Assembly (NCBI RefSeq): GCF_028369295.1
Contig: NZ_JAQMYP010000005.1
Coordinates: forward strand, 248,001 to 312,000
Source of the DNA: Streptomyces sp. HD
GTDB taxonomy: Bacteria > Actinomycetota > Actinomycetes > Streptomycetales > Streptomycetaceae
Direction of reading: 5' to 3'
Length of the DNA stretch: 64,000 bases
How positions within the stretch are numbered: position 1 is the stretch's first letter; each line of letters opens with the position of its first letter. Both the position numbers and the translations under genes were made by a program. Shown in pieces: positions 34,202 to 44,561 of the stretch. Under the pieces are notes generated by a model. That model saw only the letters and a program-made list of their open reading frames with translations. It was not told the DNA's origin and did no database searches.

Positions 34202-34657
34202 TCAGTTGTTGATGATCCGCGTCATGGGGCCGCAGGCGTCTTCGAGGATGTCCTTGGTGGCGTAGTCGCCGACGCAGGACGCCCAGTCGACGTAGTACTC
34301 CTCGGGCAGGTCCTTGTTCTTGAACCGGGTCGTGCCCGCACCGTCCCTGTTCCACACGTTCCCGCCGCGCATGACGCTGCCGTTGGCGTCCTTGACCCGC
34401 CACAGGGCGACGGCCGAGTAGCCGTCCTTGTAACGGTCGGTGATGTAGAACCAGTCGCCGAACTCGTCGAAGCACGCTTTCGCGCCGGAGGTGGCCCGCG
34501 CGCAGTCGGGGACACCGTCCGGATTCGGGCGGGCGGTGGCGACGTCCTGCTCGGTCGGCCAGGCGTACGCCGGGCTGGTCGCGATCATGGTGAAGGCACT
34601 CGCGGCGATCGCGAGGGTGGCCAGGCGGGACTTCTTGATGATCATCGTGGATGGCAT
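34202..34657 (-). CDS. Secreted protein of unknown function
   Basis: 151 aa from ATG 34657 (MPSTMIIKKSRLATLAIAAS), an alternative being ATG 34645. Clear signal peptide: KKSR, hydrophobic core ATLAIAASAFTMIAT, cleavage after AYA. The mature protein has four cysteines (PDCARA, KACFDEF, ASCVGD, DACGP), probably two disulphides, and an aromatic-rich centre (DWFYITDRYKDGYSAVALWR). I recognise no family. It is divergent from the coupled five-gene operon starting at 34924 (266-base gap). Confidence 0.75.
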   Translation of the reverse strand: MPSTMIIKKSRLATLAIAASAFTMIATSPAYAWPTEQDVATARPNPDGVPDCARATSGAKACFDEFGDWFYITDRYKDGYSAVALWRVKDANGSVMRGGNVWNRDGAGTTRFKNKDLPEEYYVDWASCVGDYATKDILEDACGPMTRIINN

Positions 34658-34923
34658 GCGCCTGACACTAGTGGGAGGGGGTGCCCTCGCCGTCGCCGCT
34701 GCAACTCGGGCGTGTCGGTGCCGAGTTGGACGGCCGGCGCGAACACTCTCGGTGTACGCCTGAACCACGCGGCGCAACGGATTCGGGCCGCGAGAACGCC
34801 GCGCTCCCGTCCGAAATGTTGAAGGTGGGTACTGTCGTGTCTTGTGGGAAAAGATGCGGTGTTTGTGGGTATGTGGTGACCTTGGTTGTGGAGGCTATGG
34901 CTGACCCCAGAGGAGATGGTGAT

Positions 34924-35109
34924 ATGCCTTCCATTGACAAGGCGATCGAGGAACTCACGGGCGTCCGGAGCGACCTCGAAGCGGCACTCGACCCCGTCGA
35001 ACCCGACGGTGTCTTCCGTGACAGCCGGGAGTGTGCCGCACTGGCGCTGCTCTCCGCAGACACCAAGCTGCTGCTGTCCCCGCCGACCCCCCGCCCCAAG
35101 AAGGGCTAA
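34924..35109 (+). CDS. 61-aa acidic protein, first gene of the coupled operon
   Basis: 61 aa from ATG 34924, chosen because AGGAG lies at proper spacing; an in-frame ATG at 34897 has GGAGG too close. The N-terminal 33 residues are acidic and probably helical (MPSIDKAIEELTGVRSDLEA), followed by a hydrophobic segment around the only cysteine (ECAALALLSADTKLLL) and a basic Pro-rich tail (PPTPRPKKG). No signal peptide. It is followed after 22 bases by the 242-aa gene and then by a chain of stop-start overlaps. It could be a structural small protein or a peptide substrate of the downstream proteins; that is speculation. Confidence 0.7.
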   Translation: MPSIDKAIEELTGVRSDLEAALDPVEPDGVFRDSRECAALALLSADTKLLLSPPTPRPKKG

Positions 35110-35131
35110 AAGGACGACGGGAGCACGCTGA

Positions 35132-35860
35132 ATGGAGCAGTCAGGCACTTCGACCCTCTTGAAGGGCGCGGTGCAGGACCTTGCGACCGACGTGGTCTCC
35201 GCCCTCCGGGGTGGAGACCACGTGCGCATGTCCGGCATCGAGACGGTGCACGAGGTGGAGGGAAGCCTCGACCTCGCGGCCGTACGCGTGTTGGGAGCGG
35301 ATCTGCTGCTGCCGCACGTACTTTTCCCCACTCCGCCCGACCCGGCGGCGCTCGCCGTGTTCCGGAAGACGGTGGAGGCCTTCCCACCCGGCGCCGACGC
35401 GCCACCCACCGTCAAGTGGAGCCACTGGGCGATGAGTCGAACGCTGCGGCGGCTCGACACCCCCCTTCCCGCCGCACCCGGTGCAACCGGCGCGTCCTTC
35501 GAGGACGACGACGCGGAACCCGGCGCCGACTGGCTCGACGCGGCCGGCTGGCAGGTTCTGACGCACCAACTCGCGGTCCTGGCGCCGCTCGCGGTGCCCG
35601 GCGAGGAGTGCGCGGTGGCACGCGCCGCCCGGCGTCGTCCGGTCGACGTGGCCCGCGGCTTCGTACGGGCGGTGCGTCGCAGGGACTGGCAACAGGCCGC
35701 CGGGGCGGGGCGCTGGCTCACCCTGCTCGACGGAGTACCGGACACACTCGGTCTCGAAGCCGGGCTGGACTTCGTGGAACTGATGGGCGGCAACGACCCC
35801 TGCGTGGCCCTCCAGGTGCAGGCGGCACGCGTCATGCGGGCGGCAGGAGCGCTCGTATGA
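35132..35860 (+). CDS. Uncharacterised 242-aa protein of the coupled operon
   Basis: Begins ATG 35132 (MEQSGTSTLLKGAVQDLATD) shortly after the 61-aa gene; its TGA overlaps the next ATG by four bases. The protein is mostly helical and soluble, with no signal peptide or membrane segment. Notable segments are HEVEGSLDLAAVRVLGADLL, PTVKWSHWAMSRTLRRLDT and RGFVRAVRRRDWQQAAGAGRWLTLLDGV. I know no family for it. Ala/Leu-rich composition and operon position suggest an intracellular partner of the two paralogous proteins that follow. Confidence 0.8.
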   Translation: MEQSGTSTLLKGAVQDLATDVVSALRGGDHVRMSGIETVHEVEGSLDLAAVRVLGADLLLPHVLFPTPPDPAALAVFRKTVEAFPPGADAPPTVKWSHWAMSRTLRRLDTPLPAAPGATGASFEDDDAEPGADWLDAAGWQVLTHQLAVLAPLAVPGEECAVARAARRRPVDVARGFVRAVRRRDWQQAAGAGRWLTLLDGVPDTLGLEAGLDFVELMGGNDPCVALQVQAARVMRAAGALV

Positions 35861-36807
35861 CCGCCCCGGGCGTGACCGCGGTGGGCGTCGGCGAGATCAG
35901 GGAGGTGGGAAGCGCCGCGTTCGCGTGGCTGTCCGCGCACCGCGGCGACTTCGCCCTGGGCGAGGACGCGCTCACCCTGGACGGTCATGTCGACGTCACC
36001 TGGAAACCGCTCGGGGAACTCGCCCAGACCTGTGCGAGCGTACGCGCGCACACCCCGCCGTCGGACCCGCTGCACGCCTGCGCGTCCGACCTGTTGCGGT
36101 TCGCCTGGCAGCAGACCGGCCAGGGCGAACTCTTCCTCCGGCTCCAGCGGTTGGAGCCCTTCGCGACCTATCCGCTGGAGATCTACTCCGTCTTCGCCTC
36201 GGCCGGCTTCAGACACGCCGGATACGAGGCCGCCGCCGGCATGACGGCCCGCACCCGCAGCTGGCGGCTCACCGAGCAGGAACCGACCCGTCGGCTGGGC
36301 GTCCTGAGAGCCGAGCGGCGCAGCGGCATCCACCGGCGCGAGCGGGCCGCGCAGACGCTGCGGCGCACCTGGCTCGGCGGACTTCCGGAACCGTGGACGT
36401 TCGAGCGCTCCTCGGGGTACGCGCTCACCCACGTCGTCTTCCACCTCACCGACTGGGGCCGCATCCCCACGGGCGTTCCCGCGGACCTCGCCGACTACCT
36501 GGCCCACTGGCTGCCGCCCTGGCTCGACACCTGCCTGGACGCCGGAATGTGGGACCTGAGCTGCGAGCTGCTGGTGGTGGCCGGCAGCCTCCCGGGCCCG
36601 CTCGACCCGGCGACCCTCCAGCACGCCTGGACCCGGATCGCACGGGCCCAGCACCCCTGCGGCGCCCTCCCGGAGCAGGACCACCCGGGCGACCCGGGAG
36701 CGGACCGGGAGCCGGACTTCCTGCGCTGTTACCACTCCACCCTGATGGCCGCCTTCGCGGCGGCGCAGACCGTCAAGTGCCTTGCCGCCGAAGGAGTGCC
36801 CGGATGA
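35857..36807 (+). CDS. Uncharacterised helical protein, paralogue 1 of the coupled operon
   Basis: 316 aa from ATG 35857, overlapping the previous stop (ATGA). It is homologous to the next gene along its full length. Most conserved is the block WLGGLPEPWTFERSSGYALT then HVVFHLTDWG, ADYLAHWLPPWLD, WDLSCELLVV and, near the end, CYHSTLMAAFAAAQ. Histidines in TH..FH and YH, plus the adjacent Asp and Trp residues, recur in both paralogues and could form a metal or substrate site. All-helical, cytoplasmic by appearance. I recognise no characterised family. Confidence 0.82.
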   Translation: MTAPGVTAVGVGEIREVGSAAFAWLSAHRGDFALGEDALTLDGHVDVTWKPLGELAQTCASVRAHTPPSDPLHACASDLLRFAWQQTGQGELFLRLQRLEPFATYPLEIYSVFASAGFRHAGYEAAAGMTARTRSWRLTEQEPTRRLGVLRAERRSGIHRRERAAQTLRRTWLGGLPEPWTFERSSGYALTHVVFHLTDWGRIPTGVPADLADYLAHWLPPWLDTCLDAGMWDLSCELLVVAGSLPGPLDPATLQHAWTRIARAQHPCGALPEQDHPGDPGADREPDFLRCYHSTLMAAFAAAQTVKCLAAEGVPG

Positions 36808-37727
36808 CCGACACCCGTCTGATGCACACCGTCGGCGCCCGCGCCCTGGAATGGCTGTGGGCCCATCGCGACGGATTCCGTCTGGAGCCCGACGTCGATC
36901 CCGAGGTGGGCTTCCTGGAGCGCTTCAAGCCGGTCGGCGAACTGGCCCTGATCTGCAGGGTGTTGTTCCGTGAGGGCGTGGCCGGATCACGGCAGGCGGA
37001 ACTCGCCCGCAAGCTGCTGGACCACACCTGGCGGCACACCCTGGACGGCGGCCGCATGCTGGTGCGCGGCCAGCGCATCGAGCCGCTCTCGCCGATCCCC
37101 TTCGAGGTGTACCTGCCGTACAAGGAACTCGGGTACAGCGAACCCGAGGTGGAGCGCGCCACCGTCCTCTACCACCGGCTCGACAGCTGGGCGGCCCTCG
37201 AACTGGACCCGACCCGGCGCCTCGGACTCTCCGCGTTCCAGCGCCGCTTCGGCCTCACGCCCCGCATGCCCGAGGCGGACATCGTCGGCTCCACCTGGCT
37301 CGGCCAGACCCCCGAACCCTGGACGGTCAGCGGGCACATCGCCTACGACGTCACCCACACGGTGTTCCACCTCACCGACTGGGGAGAGCACCCCGAGGGC
37401 CTGCCGCCGGAGATCGCCGACTACCTCGCCACCTGGCTGCCGGTCTGGATCGACGACTGGCTGGACCTGAAGCGCTGGGACCTGCTCGGCGAACTCCTCG
37501 TCATCGACGCCTGCCTGCCCCGGCCCACCCTGGACGAACGGGCCTGGGAGGGCTTCGCCGCCGCTCAGCAGGCCGACGGCGCCATGCCCGCCGTACGGAC
37601 GATGCCGGAGGGTGAACCCGACGAGGTGTTCGACATGGTCTACCACCCGACGCTGGTCGCCGCCTTCGCCTCCGTGCTGGCCACCTCCCGCGCCCTCGCC
37701 GAGCTGACGCACGCCACCACCTCATGA
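36804..37727 (+). CDS. Uncharacterised helical protein, paralogue 2 of the coupled operon
   Basis: 307 aa from ATG 36804, four-base overlap with paralogue 1. Matching segments: EWLWAHRDGF (compare AWLSAHRGDF), FKPVGELALICRV (compare WKPLGELAQTCAS), WLGQTPEPWTVSGHIAYDVT then HTVFHLTDWG, ADYLATWLPVWIDDWLD, WDLLGELLVI, and VYHPTLVAAFASV. The duplication probably predates functional divergence, because the central regions differ. No signal peptide, membrane segment or known catalytic motif is visible. Its TGA overlaps the start of the serine hydrolase. Confidence 0.82.
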   Translation: MTDTRLMHTVGARALEWLWAHRDGFRLEPDVDPEVGFLERFKPVGELALICRVLFREGVAGSRQAELARKLLDHTWRHTLDGGRMLVRGQRIEPLSPIPFEVYLPYKELGYSEPEVERATVLYHRLDSWAALELDPTRRLGLSAFQRRFGLTPRMPEADIVGSTWLGQTPEPWTVSGHIAYDVTHTVFHLTDWGEHPEGLPPEIADYLATWLPVWIDDWLDLKRWDLLGELLVIDACLPRPTLDERAWEGFAAAQQADGAMPAVRTMPEGEPDEVFDMVYHPTLVAAFASVLATSRALAELTHATTS

Positions 37728-38848
37728 CCGGCCCGGCCACGCCCTGGCCGGGGCCGGGCGCAGCCGACGGCACGGACGTGCGGGTCGGCGAGGAGGACTA
37801 CGCCAGTGCGGGCCGTGCCCTCGGCGTCGTCCTCGCCGATGGTGACGGTGACTCGCTGCGCGAGCGGCTGGTGAGTGCCGTCGACGCCATCGACGCGCCG
37901 GACGTCGTCTTCGCCGTCTCCCGGTTCGGCCACCGCACCCTGCACTGCGGCGGCACCGGCCCGCCCCCGCCGGTTCCCCGGCAGGACCTGCGCTACGAGA
38001 TCGGCTCGGCCACCAAGGCGTACACGGGACTGCTCCTGGCCCAGCTCATCCAGCGCGGCCTGCTGACCGGGGGCGAGCCGGCCGCCGCCTGTCTGGACCC
38101 GGGGCGGCGTACCGACGCGGCTCCGGTGACGCTCGCTCACCTCATCACGCACACAGCCGGGTTGCCCGCCCTGCCGGCCGACTTCTACGTACGGGCGCTG
38201 CCCGCCTGGCGCACCAATCCGTACGGCCGCTATCCGGCCGAGCGTCTGATCGGGGCCTTCCTGCGGCACCGCCCCCGGCACCGGCCCGGCAGCCGGTGGC
38301 ACTACTCCAACTTCGGTGTCTCCGTGCTCGGCCATGCCCTGGCCGCCGCGACCGGCACGGCGTGGGAGGAACTGCTCGGCGCCCAGGTGCTGCGTCCGCT
38401 CGGCCTGAGCGGCACCGCCCTGGCGGCGGAGGATCCGAAGGCGGACGCCGTCGGACACGGCAAGGACGGGCGCACGCCCACCCTCGCCTTCGACGCCGGC
38501 GGCTTCCAGGCGGCCGGCGCCGTCCGCGCCACCCCGCACGATCTGCTGACGTTCCTCGAAGCCCACCTCGACCCGGCCGGCACCCCGCTGGGTGACGCGC
38601 TGCGGGCGGTGCGCACACCCGTGCTGCGGCGCGGGCTGGACCGCCGGCACGTGCACACGATGGCGTGGTTCCGGCATCCCACGGACGCCGGACCGATGTA
38701 CTTCCACAGCGGGGCCACCCTCGGCCAGCAGGCCTTCCTCGGCTTCCGGCCCGACACGGGCACGGCCCTCGTCGCGCTGTGCACCCGCCGGTTCCGCGCC
38801 CGCGACTCGTTCGTCGCCACCGCTTACGGACTCCTCGCGGAGCAGTAG
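37724..38848 (+). CDS. Serine hydrolase of the beta-lactamase/penicillin-binding fold, last gene of the coupled operon
   Basis: 374 aa from ATG 37724, four-base overlap with paralogue 2. Class C beta-lactamase-like (PF00144) signatures: SxxK in IGSATKAYTG (nucleophile Ser), the Tyr motif WHYSNFGVSVLGHALA and a C-terminal HSGATLGQ in the position of KTG. There is no signal peptide, which argues against a periplasmic beta-lactamase or D,D-peptidase and for an intracellular esterase, amidase or peptidase. Family members include LovD acyltransferase and EstB esterase. In this operon it may act on the product or peptide of the upstream genes; this is inference. Confidence 0.87.
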   Translation: MTGPATPWPGPGAADGTDVRVGEEDYASAGRALGVVLADGDGDSLRERLVSAVDAIDAPDVVFAVSRFGHRTLHCGGTGPPPPVPRQDLRYEIGSATKAYTGLLLAQLIQRGLLTGGEPAAACLDPGRRTDAAPVTLAHLITHTAGLPALPADFYVRALPAWRTNPYGRYPAERLIGAFLRHRPRHRPGSRWHYSNFGVSVLGHALAAATGTAWEELLGAQVLRPLGLSGTALAAEDPKADAVGHGKDGRTPTLAFDAGGFQAAGAVRATPHDLLTFLEAHLDPAGTPLGDALRAVRTPVLRRGLDRRHVHTMAWFRHPTDAGPMYFHSGATLGQQAFLGFRPDTGTALVALCTRRFRARDSFVATAYGLLAEQ

Positions 38849-38868
38849 CGGGGGAGGCGGGGGAGCGA

Positions 38869-38895
38869 CCGGTGCGGGAGCGGCTCCCGCACCGG
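38869..38895. terminator. Bidirectional terminator hairpin
   Basis: CCGGTGCGGGAG (38869-38880) and CTCCCGCACCGG (38884-38895), a perfect 12-bp stem with a 3-nt loop, between the convergent coupled operon (ends 38848) and the streptogrisin-like gene (ends 38916). Confidence 0.85.
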
Positions 38896-38915
38896 AAGGG
38901 TCGTACGACCGACTC

Positions 38916-40283
38916 CTACATCCGCTGCCACAGGGCGGGAGTGCCGCTCGGCGACCAAGCCCCCTGTGCCTGGTGGCTCTGCAGGCACTGGTAGCGCACA
39001 CCCGCGATGGTCACGGTGGCGCCGGCCTCGTAGACGCGGCCCGCGGTCCAGGTGTCCGCGGCGTTCTCCGGCGGAGCGGGGGTGCCGGACTGGGCGGGCG
39101 TGGTCTTCAGGATGAGGCCGAAGTCGCTGAGGATCGGGTTGATGGGCTGGTAGAAGGTGGTCCCGCCGCTCGTGCAGTTGCCGGAGCCACCGGAGGTGAC
39201 GCCCTGTGCCTGCGAGCCGGAGAGGTAGGGGCCACCGGAGTCACCGGGCTCGGCGCACACCGTGGTCTGGGTGACGCCCTCGACGGTGCCCTGGGAGTAG
39301 GTGACGCTCGTGTCGTGCTGCTGGATGGTGCCGCAGTGCCAGCCGGTGGTGGAGCCGGAGCGGCAGATCGACGCCCCGACGAGTGCCTGCACCGAGCCGG
39401 TGACCTGCGTCCGCTGGCCGCCCTCGCCCTTCACGTCGGGTGTGGCGGTCCAGTTGCTGTTGACGGCGACCCAGGACATGTCCTTGAGGGGGAACGTGGA
39501 CGACTGGAACTCACCCTGGTCGGCCATGTTGAAGCCCGCCGTCGTGTCGCCCCGCTCGCCGCAGTGGCCCGCCGAGGCGAAGCCCTGCTGCTGGTCCTTG
39601 GTGACGGAGAACCCGATGGAGCAGCGGGCGGAGCTCTCGATGTAGTAGGCGTCGCCGCCGACCACGTCGTCGAACAGCCGGGGCCGTACCTCCGACACGA
39701 CGACTCCCACGCCCTCGCCCTGCACGGCGGCGGCCTTGATGAAGGCGTCGGCGGCCGAGCGCTTGGTCGCCTGTACGACGACCTTGTTGGCCGGCACGTC
39801 GACGTACCAGACCGGTGTGTCGCGCGTCTTGGTGCGGTCGGCGGCCGCGTCCAGCTTCTTCTTGACGGCCTGCAGTTCGGTCAACGGCCGCTTCACGACG
39901 GCGGCCTTGGCGCCCTGAGCCTGGATGGCGGAGACGTCGGCGGCACGGGTGGTCGCGACGGTGAGCTCGGCGGAGGTCGCCCCCCGCACCCAGGCCCCGG
40001 CGAAGTGATCGCCCAGGGCGTTGCGCAGGCGGCCGGCGCGGGCGCCCGCCTCCGCCTCGTTCACCAGGCGCTTGGCCCCCTGACCCGGCTTGAGCTTGAG
40101 ATCGCGCTCCATGGCACGCACCACCGCGGCCGGCGGCCGGTCGGCGCCGAGGGTGTGCGCGGCGGTGGACGCGGGCGCGGGCGGCGGCTTCGCCGCGGCG
40201 GTCGGGGCGACCCCGGCGAGGGCCAGGGTGCCGAGAGCGGTCAGGGCGACGCGGCGGCCGGCCGCGGTATGTCTGCCCAGCAT
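38916..40283 (-). CDS. Streptogrisin-type serine protease with chitin-binding-like C-terminus
   Basis: 455 aa from ATG 40283, with GGAGG 8 nt upstream. Signal peptide (RRVALTALGTLALAGVAPTA), then an alpha-lytic-protease-type propeptide of about 170 aa (RAMERDLKLKPGQGAKRL; AELTVATTRAADVSAI). The mature chymotrypsin-like domain (S1E) shows SAGHCGERG (catalytic His), the MSWVAV region with the Asp and GDSGGPYLSG (catalytic Ser). The last 45 residues (WTAGRVYEAGATVTIAGVRY and WSPSGTPALW) are a CBM5/12 module, as in streptogrisin C, which targets chitin or other polymers. Secreted endoprotease activated by removal of its propeptide. Confidence 0.93.
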   Translation of the reverse strand: MLGRHTAAGRRVALTALGTLALAGVAPTAAAKPPPAPASTAAHTLGADRPPAAVVRAMERDLKLKPGQGAKRLVNEAEAGARAGRLRNALGDHFAGAWVRGATSAELTVATTRAADVSAIQAQGAKAAVVKRPLTELQAVKKKLDAAADRTKTRDTPVWYVDVPANKVVVQATKRSAADAFIKAAAVQGEGVGVVVSEVRPRLFDDVVGGDAYYIESSARCSIGFSVTKDQQQGFASAGHCGERGDTTAGFNMADQGEFQSSTFPLKDMSWVAVNSNWTATPDVKGEGGQRTQVTGSVQALVGASICRSGSTTGWHCGTIQQHDTSVTYSQGTVEGVTQTTVCAEPGDSGGPYLSGSQAQGVTSGGSGNCTSGGTTFYQPINPILSDFGLILKTTPAQSGTPAPPENAADTWTAGRVYEAGATVTIAGVRYQCLQSHQAQGAWSPSGTPALWQRM

Positions 40284-40464
40284 GCGATGTACCTCCATCG
40301 AGTACGAGTGGGATGTCGACCAGGACAAGTCCTTGACGGAAAGTCATGCCGAAATGCCGGAAAAGATGATTTTTCGCGGTTTTGGGGGACGCTGGACGTG
40401 CCATGTGCGCCAACGGGCGCGAAGCCCGGCCCGGGGACGTGCCGACGCGGCGCACCAGACTTTC

Positions 40465-40486
40465 ATCATTCGTTTTCTTGAATGAT
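40465..40486. promoter_or_regulatory. Probable FurA operator in the furA-katG promoter
   Basis: ATCATTC (40465-40471) and its exact complement GAATGAT (40480-40486) separated by 8 nt, in the AT-rich region 29 bases before the furA start. In other actinomycetes FurA autoregulates and represses furA-katG from such a site and is released by peroxide oxidation. Assignment rests on position, symmetry and that precedent. Confidence 0.6.
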
Positions 40487-40514
40487 TCGTGTTTAGCGAG
40501 GTAGGTTGTCTGCC

Positions 40515-40964
40515 ATGACCGCATCCCAGACCCCGACCCCCGCCGAGGAGCTGCGCGGTGCCGGCCTGCGGGTGACCGCCGCGCGCGTCGCGCTGCTGGA
40601 GGCCGTCCGGGCCGGTGACCACCTCGGTGTCGAGGCCATCGCCTCCGGGGTGCGTGATCGCGTAGGCCATGTCTCCCTGCAAGCCGTGTACGAGGGCCTC
40701 CACGCACTCACCGCGGCGGGACTCATACGCCGCATCGAGCCGGCCGGCAGCCCGGCCCGGTTCGAGGGGCGGATCGGCGACAACCATCACCACATCGTGT
40801 GCCGCTCGTGCGGGGTCGTCGCCGACGTCGACTGCGAGGTCGGCGAGGCGCCCTGCCTCACCGCGTCCGACGACCACGGCTTCTCCATCGACGAGGCCGA
40901 GGTCATCTACTGGGGCCTGTGCCCCGACTGTTCCACCGCCAACAGTGCACCCCGAGCACTGTGA
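40515..40964 (+). CDS. furA: FurA/CatR-type peroxide-responsive repressor
   Basis: 149 aa from ATG 40515 (TTG 40506 in frame is an alternative). Fur family: LRGAGLRVTAARVALLEAVR, winged helix with VSLQAVYEGLHALTAAGLIR, the HHHIVCRSCG metal region and CPDC near the C-terminus, forming the CxxC pairs of the structural zinc site. It is 24 bases upstream of katG, the arrangement in which FurA is a redox-sensing repressor of katG. Oxidation releases it from its operator (candidate site 40465-40486), inducing both genes. Function is well supported by context. Confidence 0.92.
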   Translation: MTASQTPTPAEELRGAGLRVTAARVALLEAVRAGDHLGVEAIASGVRDRVGHVSLQAVYEGLHALTAAGLIRRIEPAGSPARFEGRIGDNHHHIVCRSCGVVADVDCEVGEAPCLTASDDHGFSIDEAEVIYWGLCPDCSTANSAPRAL

Positions 40965-40973
40965 TTCACCTAG

Positions 40974-43202
<2,229 letters not shown>

Positions 43203-43222
43203 TCGGCCTGATCGTTCCGCAC

Positions 43223-43264
43223 CCGACGTCCAGGCGGGCCCGCACGGGCCGGCCTGGACGTCGG
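43223..43264 (+). terminator. Terminator hairpin after katG
   Basis: CCGACGTCCAGGC (43223-43235) and GCCTGGACGTCGG (43252-43264), a perfect 13-bp stem whose loop can also fold (GGGCCCG...CGGGCC). It begins 21 bases after the katG stop. Confidence 0.85.
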
Positions 43265-43448
43265 CGTTTGCGCCCTGCCGCAGGGCCGCTGTGCCTCACG
43301 GACCCCACCTTTCACAGAACGCACACTGCACCTCAGCGACCCCTTTAAGTTTCAAACGCTAGGCTCCCCGGGACGGGGGCGTGGCCGACGGCTGCCCACC
43401 CGCCGTGGCACGCGCTCCTCCTCTTCCCACCAGCTCAGGAGACTCGGC

Positions 43449-44555
43449 GTGCTTGACGGCGACGTAGTGGTGATCGGCGGCGGATATGCGGGCGTCCGCC
43501 TCGCCAAGCGGCTGGACGCGACCGCGCGGGTCACGCTGGTGGACCGCAAGGAGGTCTTCTTCCACCGCATAGCCTCCCTGCGTGCCGGAGTGCGCCGGGA
43601 CTGGTCGCACACCCCCTTCATCCCCTACGACCGCCTGCTGAAGAACGGCCGTGTGGCTGTCGGCAAGGCCGTCCGCATCGACACCACCGAACGTCAGGTA
43701 GTCCTGGCGACGGGGGAGCGGCTCCCGTACGACGTGCTGGTGATCGCCACCGGCGCCGACTACCCCGAGCCCGCCCGCTTCAACGGCACCACCGTCGAGG
43801 AGGCCGCGAAGTCATTCGTCGCGCACCAGCAGCAGATCGCCGCCGCCGAGCACGTCCTGGTCGTCGGAGGCGGGCCCTCCGGCATCGAGCTCAGCGCCGA
43901 GATCCGCCTCGCCCGGCCGGAAGCCCGGGTCACCCTCGCCCACTCCGGGCCGGAACTGCTGCACTCCACCGGCAGCACCCGGGCCGGACGCAAGGCGCGG
44001 TCCTGGCTGGAGTCCCATGACGTGCAGGTGTGGCTCGACGCCTTCATGTCCCCCGGCAACGACTTCGGCACATACCGCGACGCCCAGGGCAACCTCATCG
44101 AGGCCGACCGCTCCTTCTGGGCGACCGGCACCACGCCCAACACGCTCTGGCTGCGTCTGGCCGGGCACGGGGACTGGCTGAACGCGGCGGGCCAGGTGAA
44201 GGTCGACCAGGCACTCCGCGTCCAGGGGTGGCTGGACGTGTTCGCGGTCGGCGACGTCAACGACGCCACCGAGCTCAAGATCACCCCGGCGGCGCTCGCC
44301 CAGGCGGACCTCGCCGCCCACAACATCCGCACCTATCTGAACAGCGCCGGCAAGCACCGCAAGGAGCCCCGCTTCTACCGGCCGGTCCACCGCACTCCGC
44401 TCATCGTCCCCTTCGGCCCGGCCGACGGAGTGACTCTGCTGCCCGTGCCGGGCGGCGAGACGGCGGTCCTCGGCGGCCGCACCACGACGCTGGCCAAGGC
44501 GAAGACCCTCATGACGCCGTTCATGAGACGCCAGCTCGGCTACACGGCGGCCTGA
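43449..44555 (+). CDS. FAD/NAD(P)-binding oxidoreductase (NDH-2/AIF-like)
   Basis: 368 aa from GTG 43449 with AGGAG upstream. Two Rossmann motifs: VVVIGGGYAGVRLAKRL (FAD) at the N-terminus and VLVVGGGPSGIELSAEI (NAD(P)H) in the middle, plus VLVIATGADYPEP and the late FAD motif VFAVGDVNDATELK. This is the layout of type-II NADH dehydrogenase and apoptosis-inducing-factor-like reductases; no clear C-terminal membrane helix is seen. Single gene between katG and the hemerythrin gene. Electron acceptor unknown (quinone or a redox protein). Confidence 0.87.
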   Translation: MLDGDVVVIGGGYAGVRLAKRLDATARVTLVDRKEVFFHRIASLRAGVRRDWSHTPFIPYDRLLKNGRVAVGKAVRIDTTERQVVLATGERLPYDVLVIATGADYPEPARFNGTTVEEAAKSFVAHQQQIAAAEHVLVVGGGPSGIELSAEIRLARPEARVTLAHSGPELLHSTGSTRAGRKARSWLESHDVQVWLDAFMSPGNDFGTYRDAQGNLIEADRSFWATGTTPNTLWLRLAGHGDWLNAAGQVKVDQALRVQGWLDVFAVGDVNDATELKITPAALAQADLAAHNIRTYLNSAGKHRKEPRFYRPVHRTPLIVPFGPADGVTLLPVPGGETAVLGGRTTTLAKAKTLMTPFMRRQLGYTAA

Positions 44556-44561
44556 GCGGGG

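Noticed and set aside
37724..38848. Secreted beta-lactamase resistance gene
   Set aside because: There is no signal peptide and the gene is translationally coupled to intracellular unknown proteins, so a cytoplasmic hydrolase is more likely.
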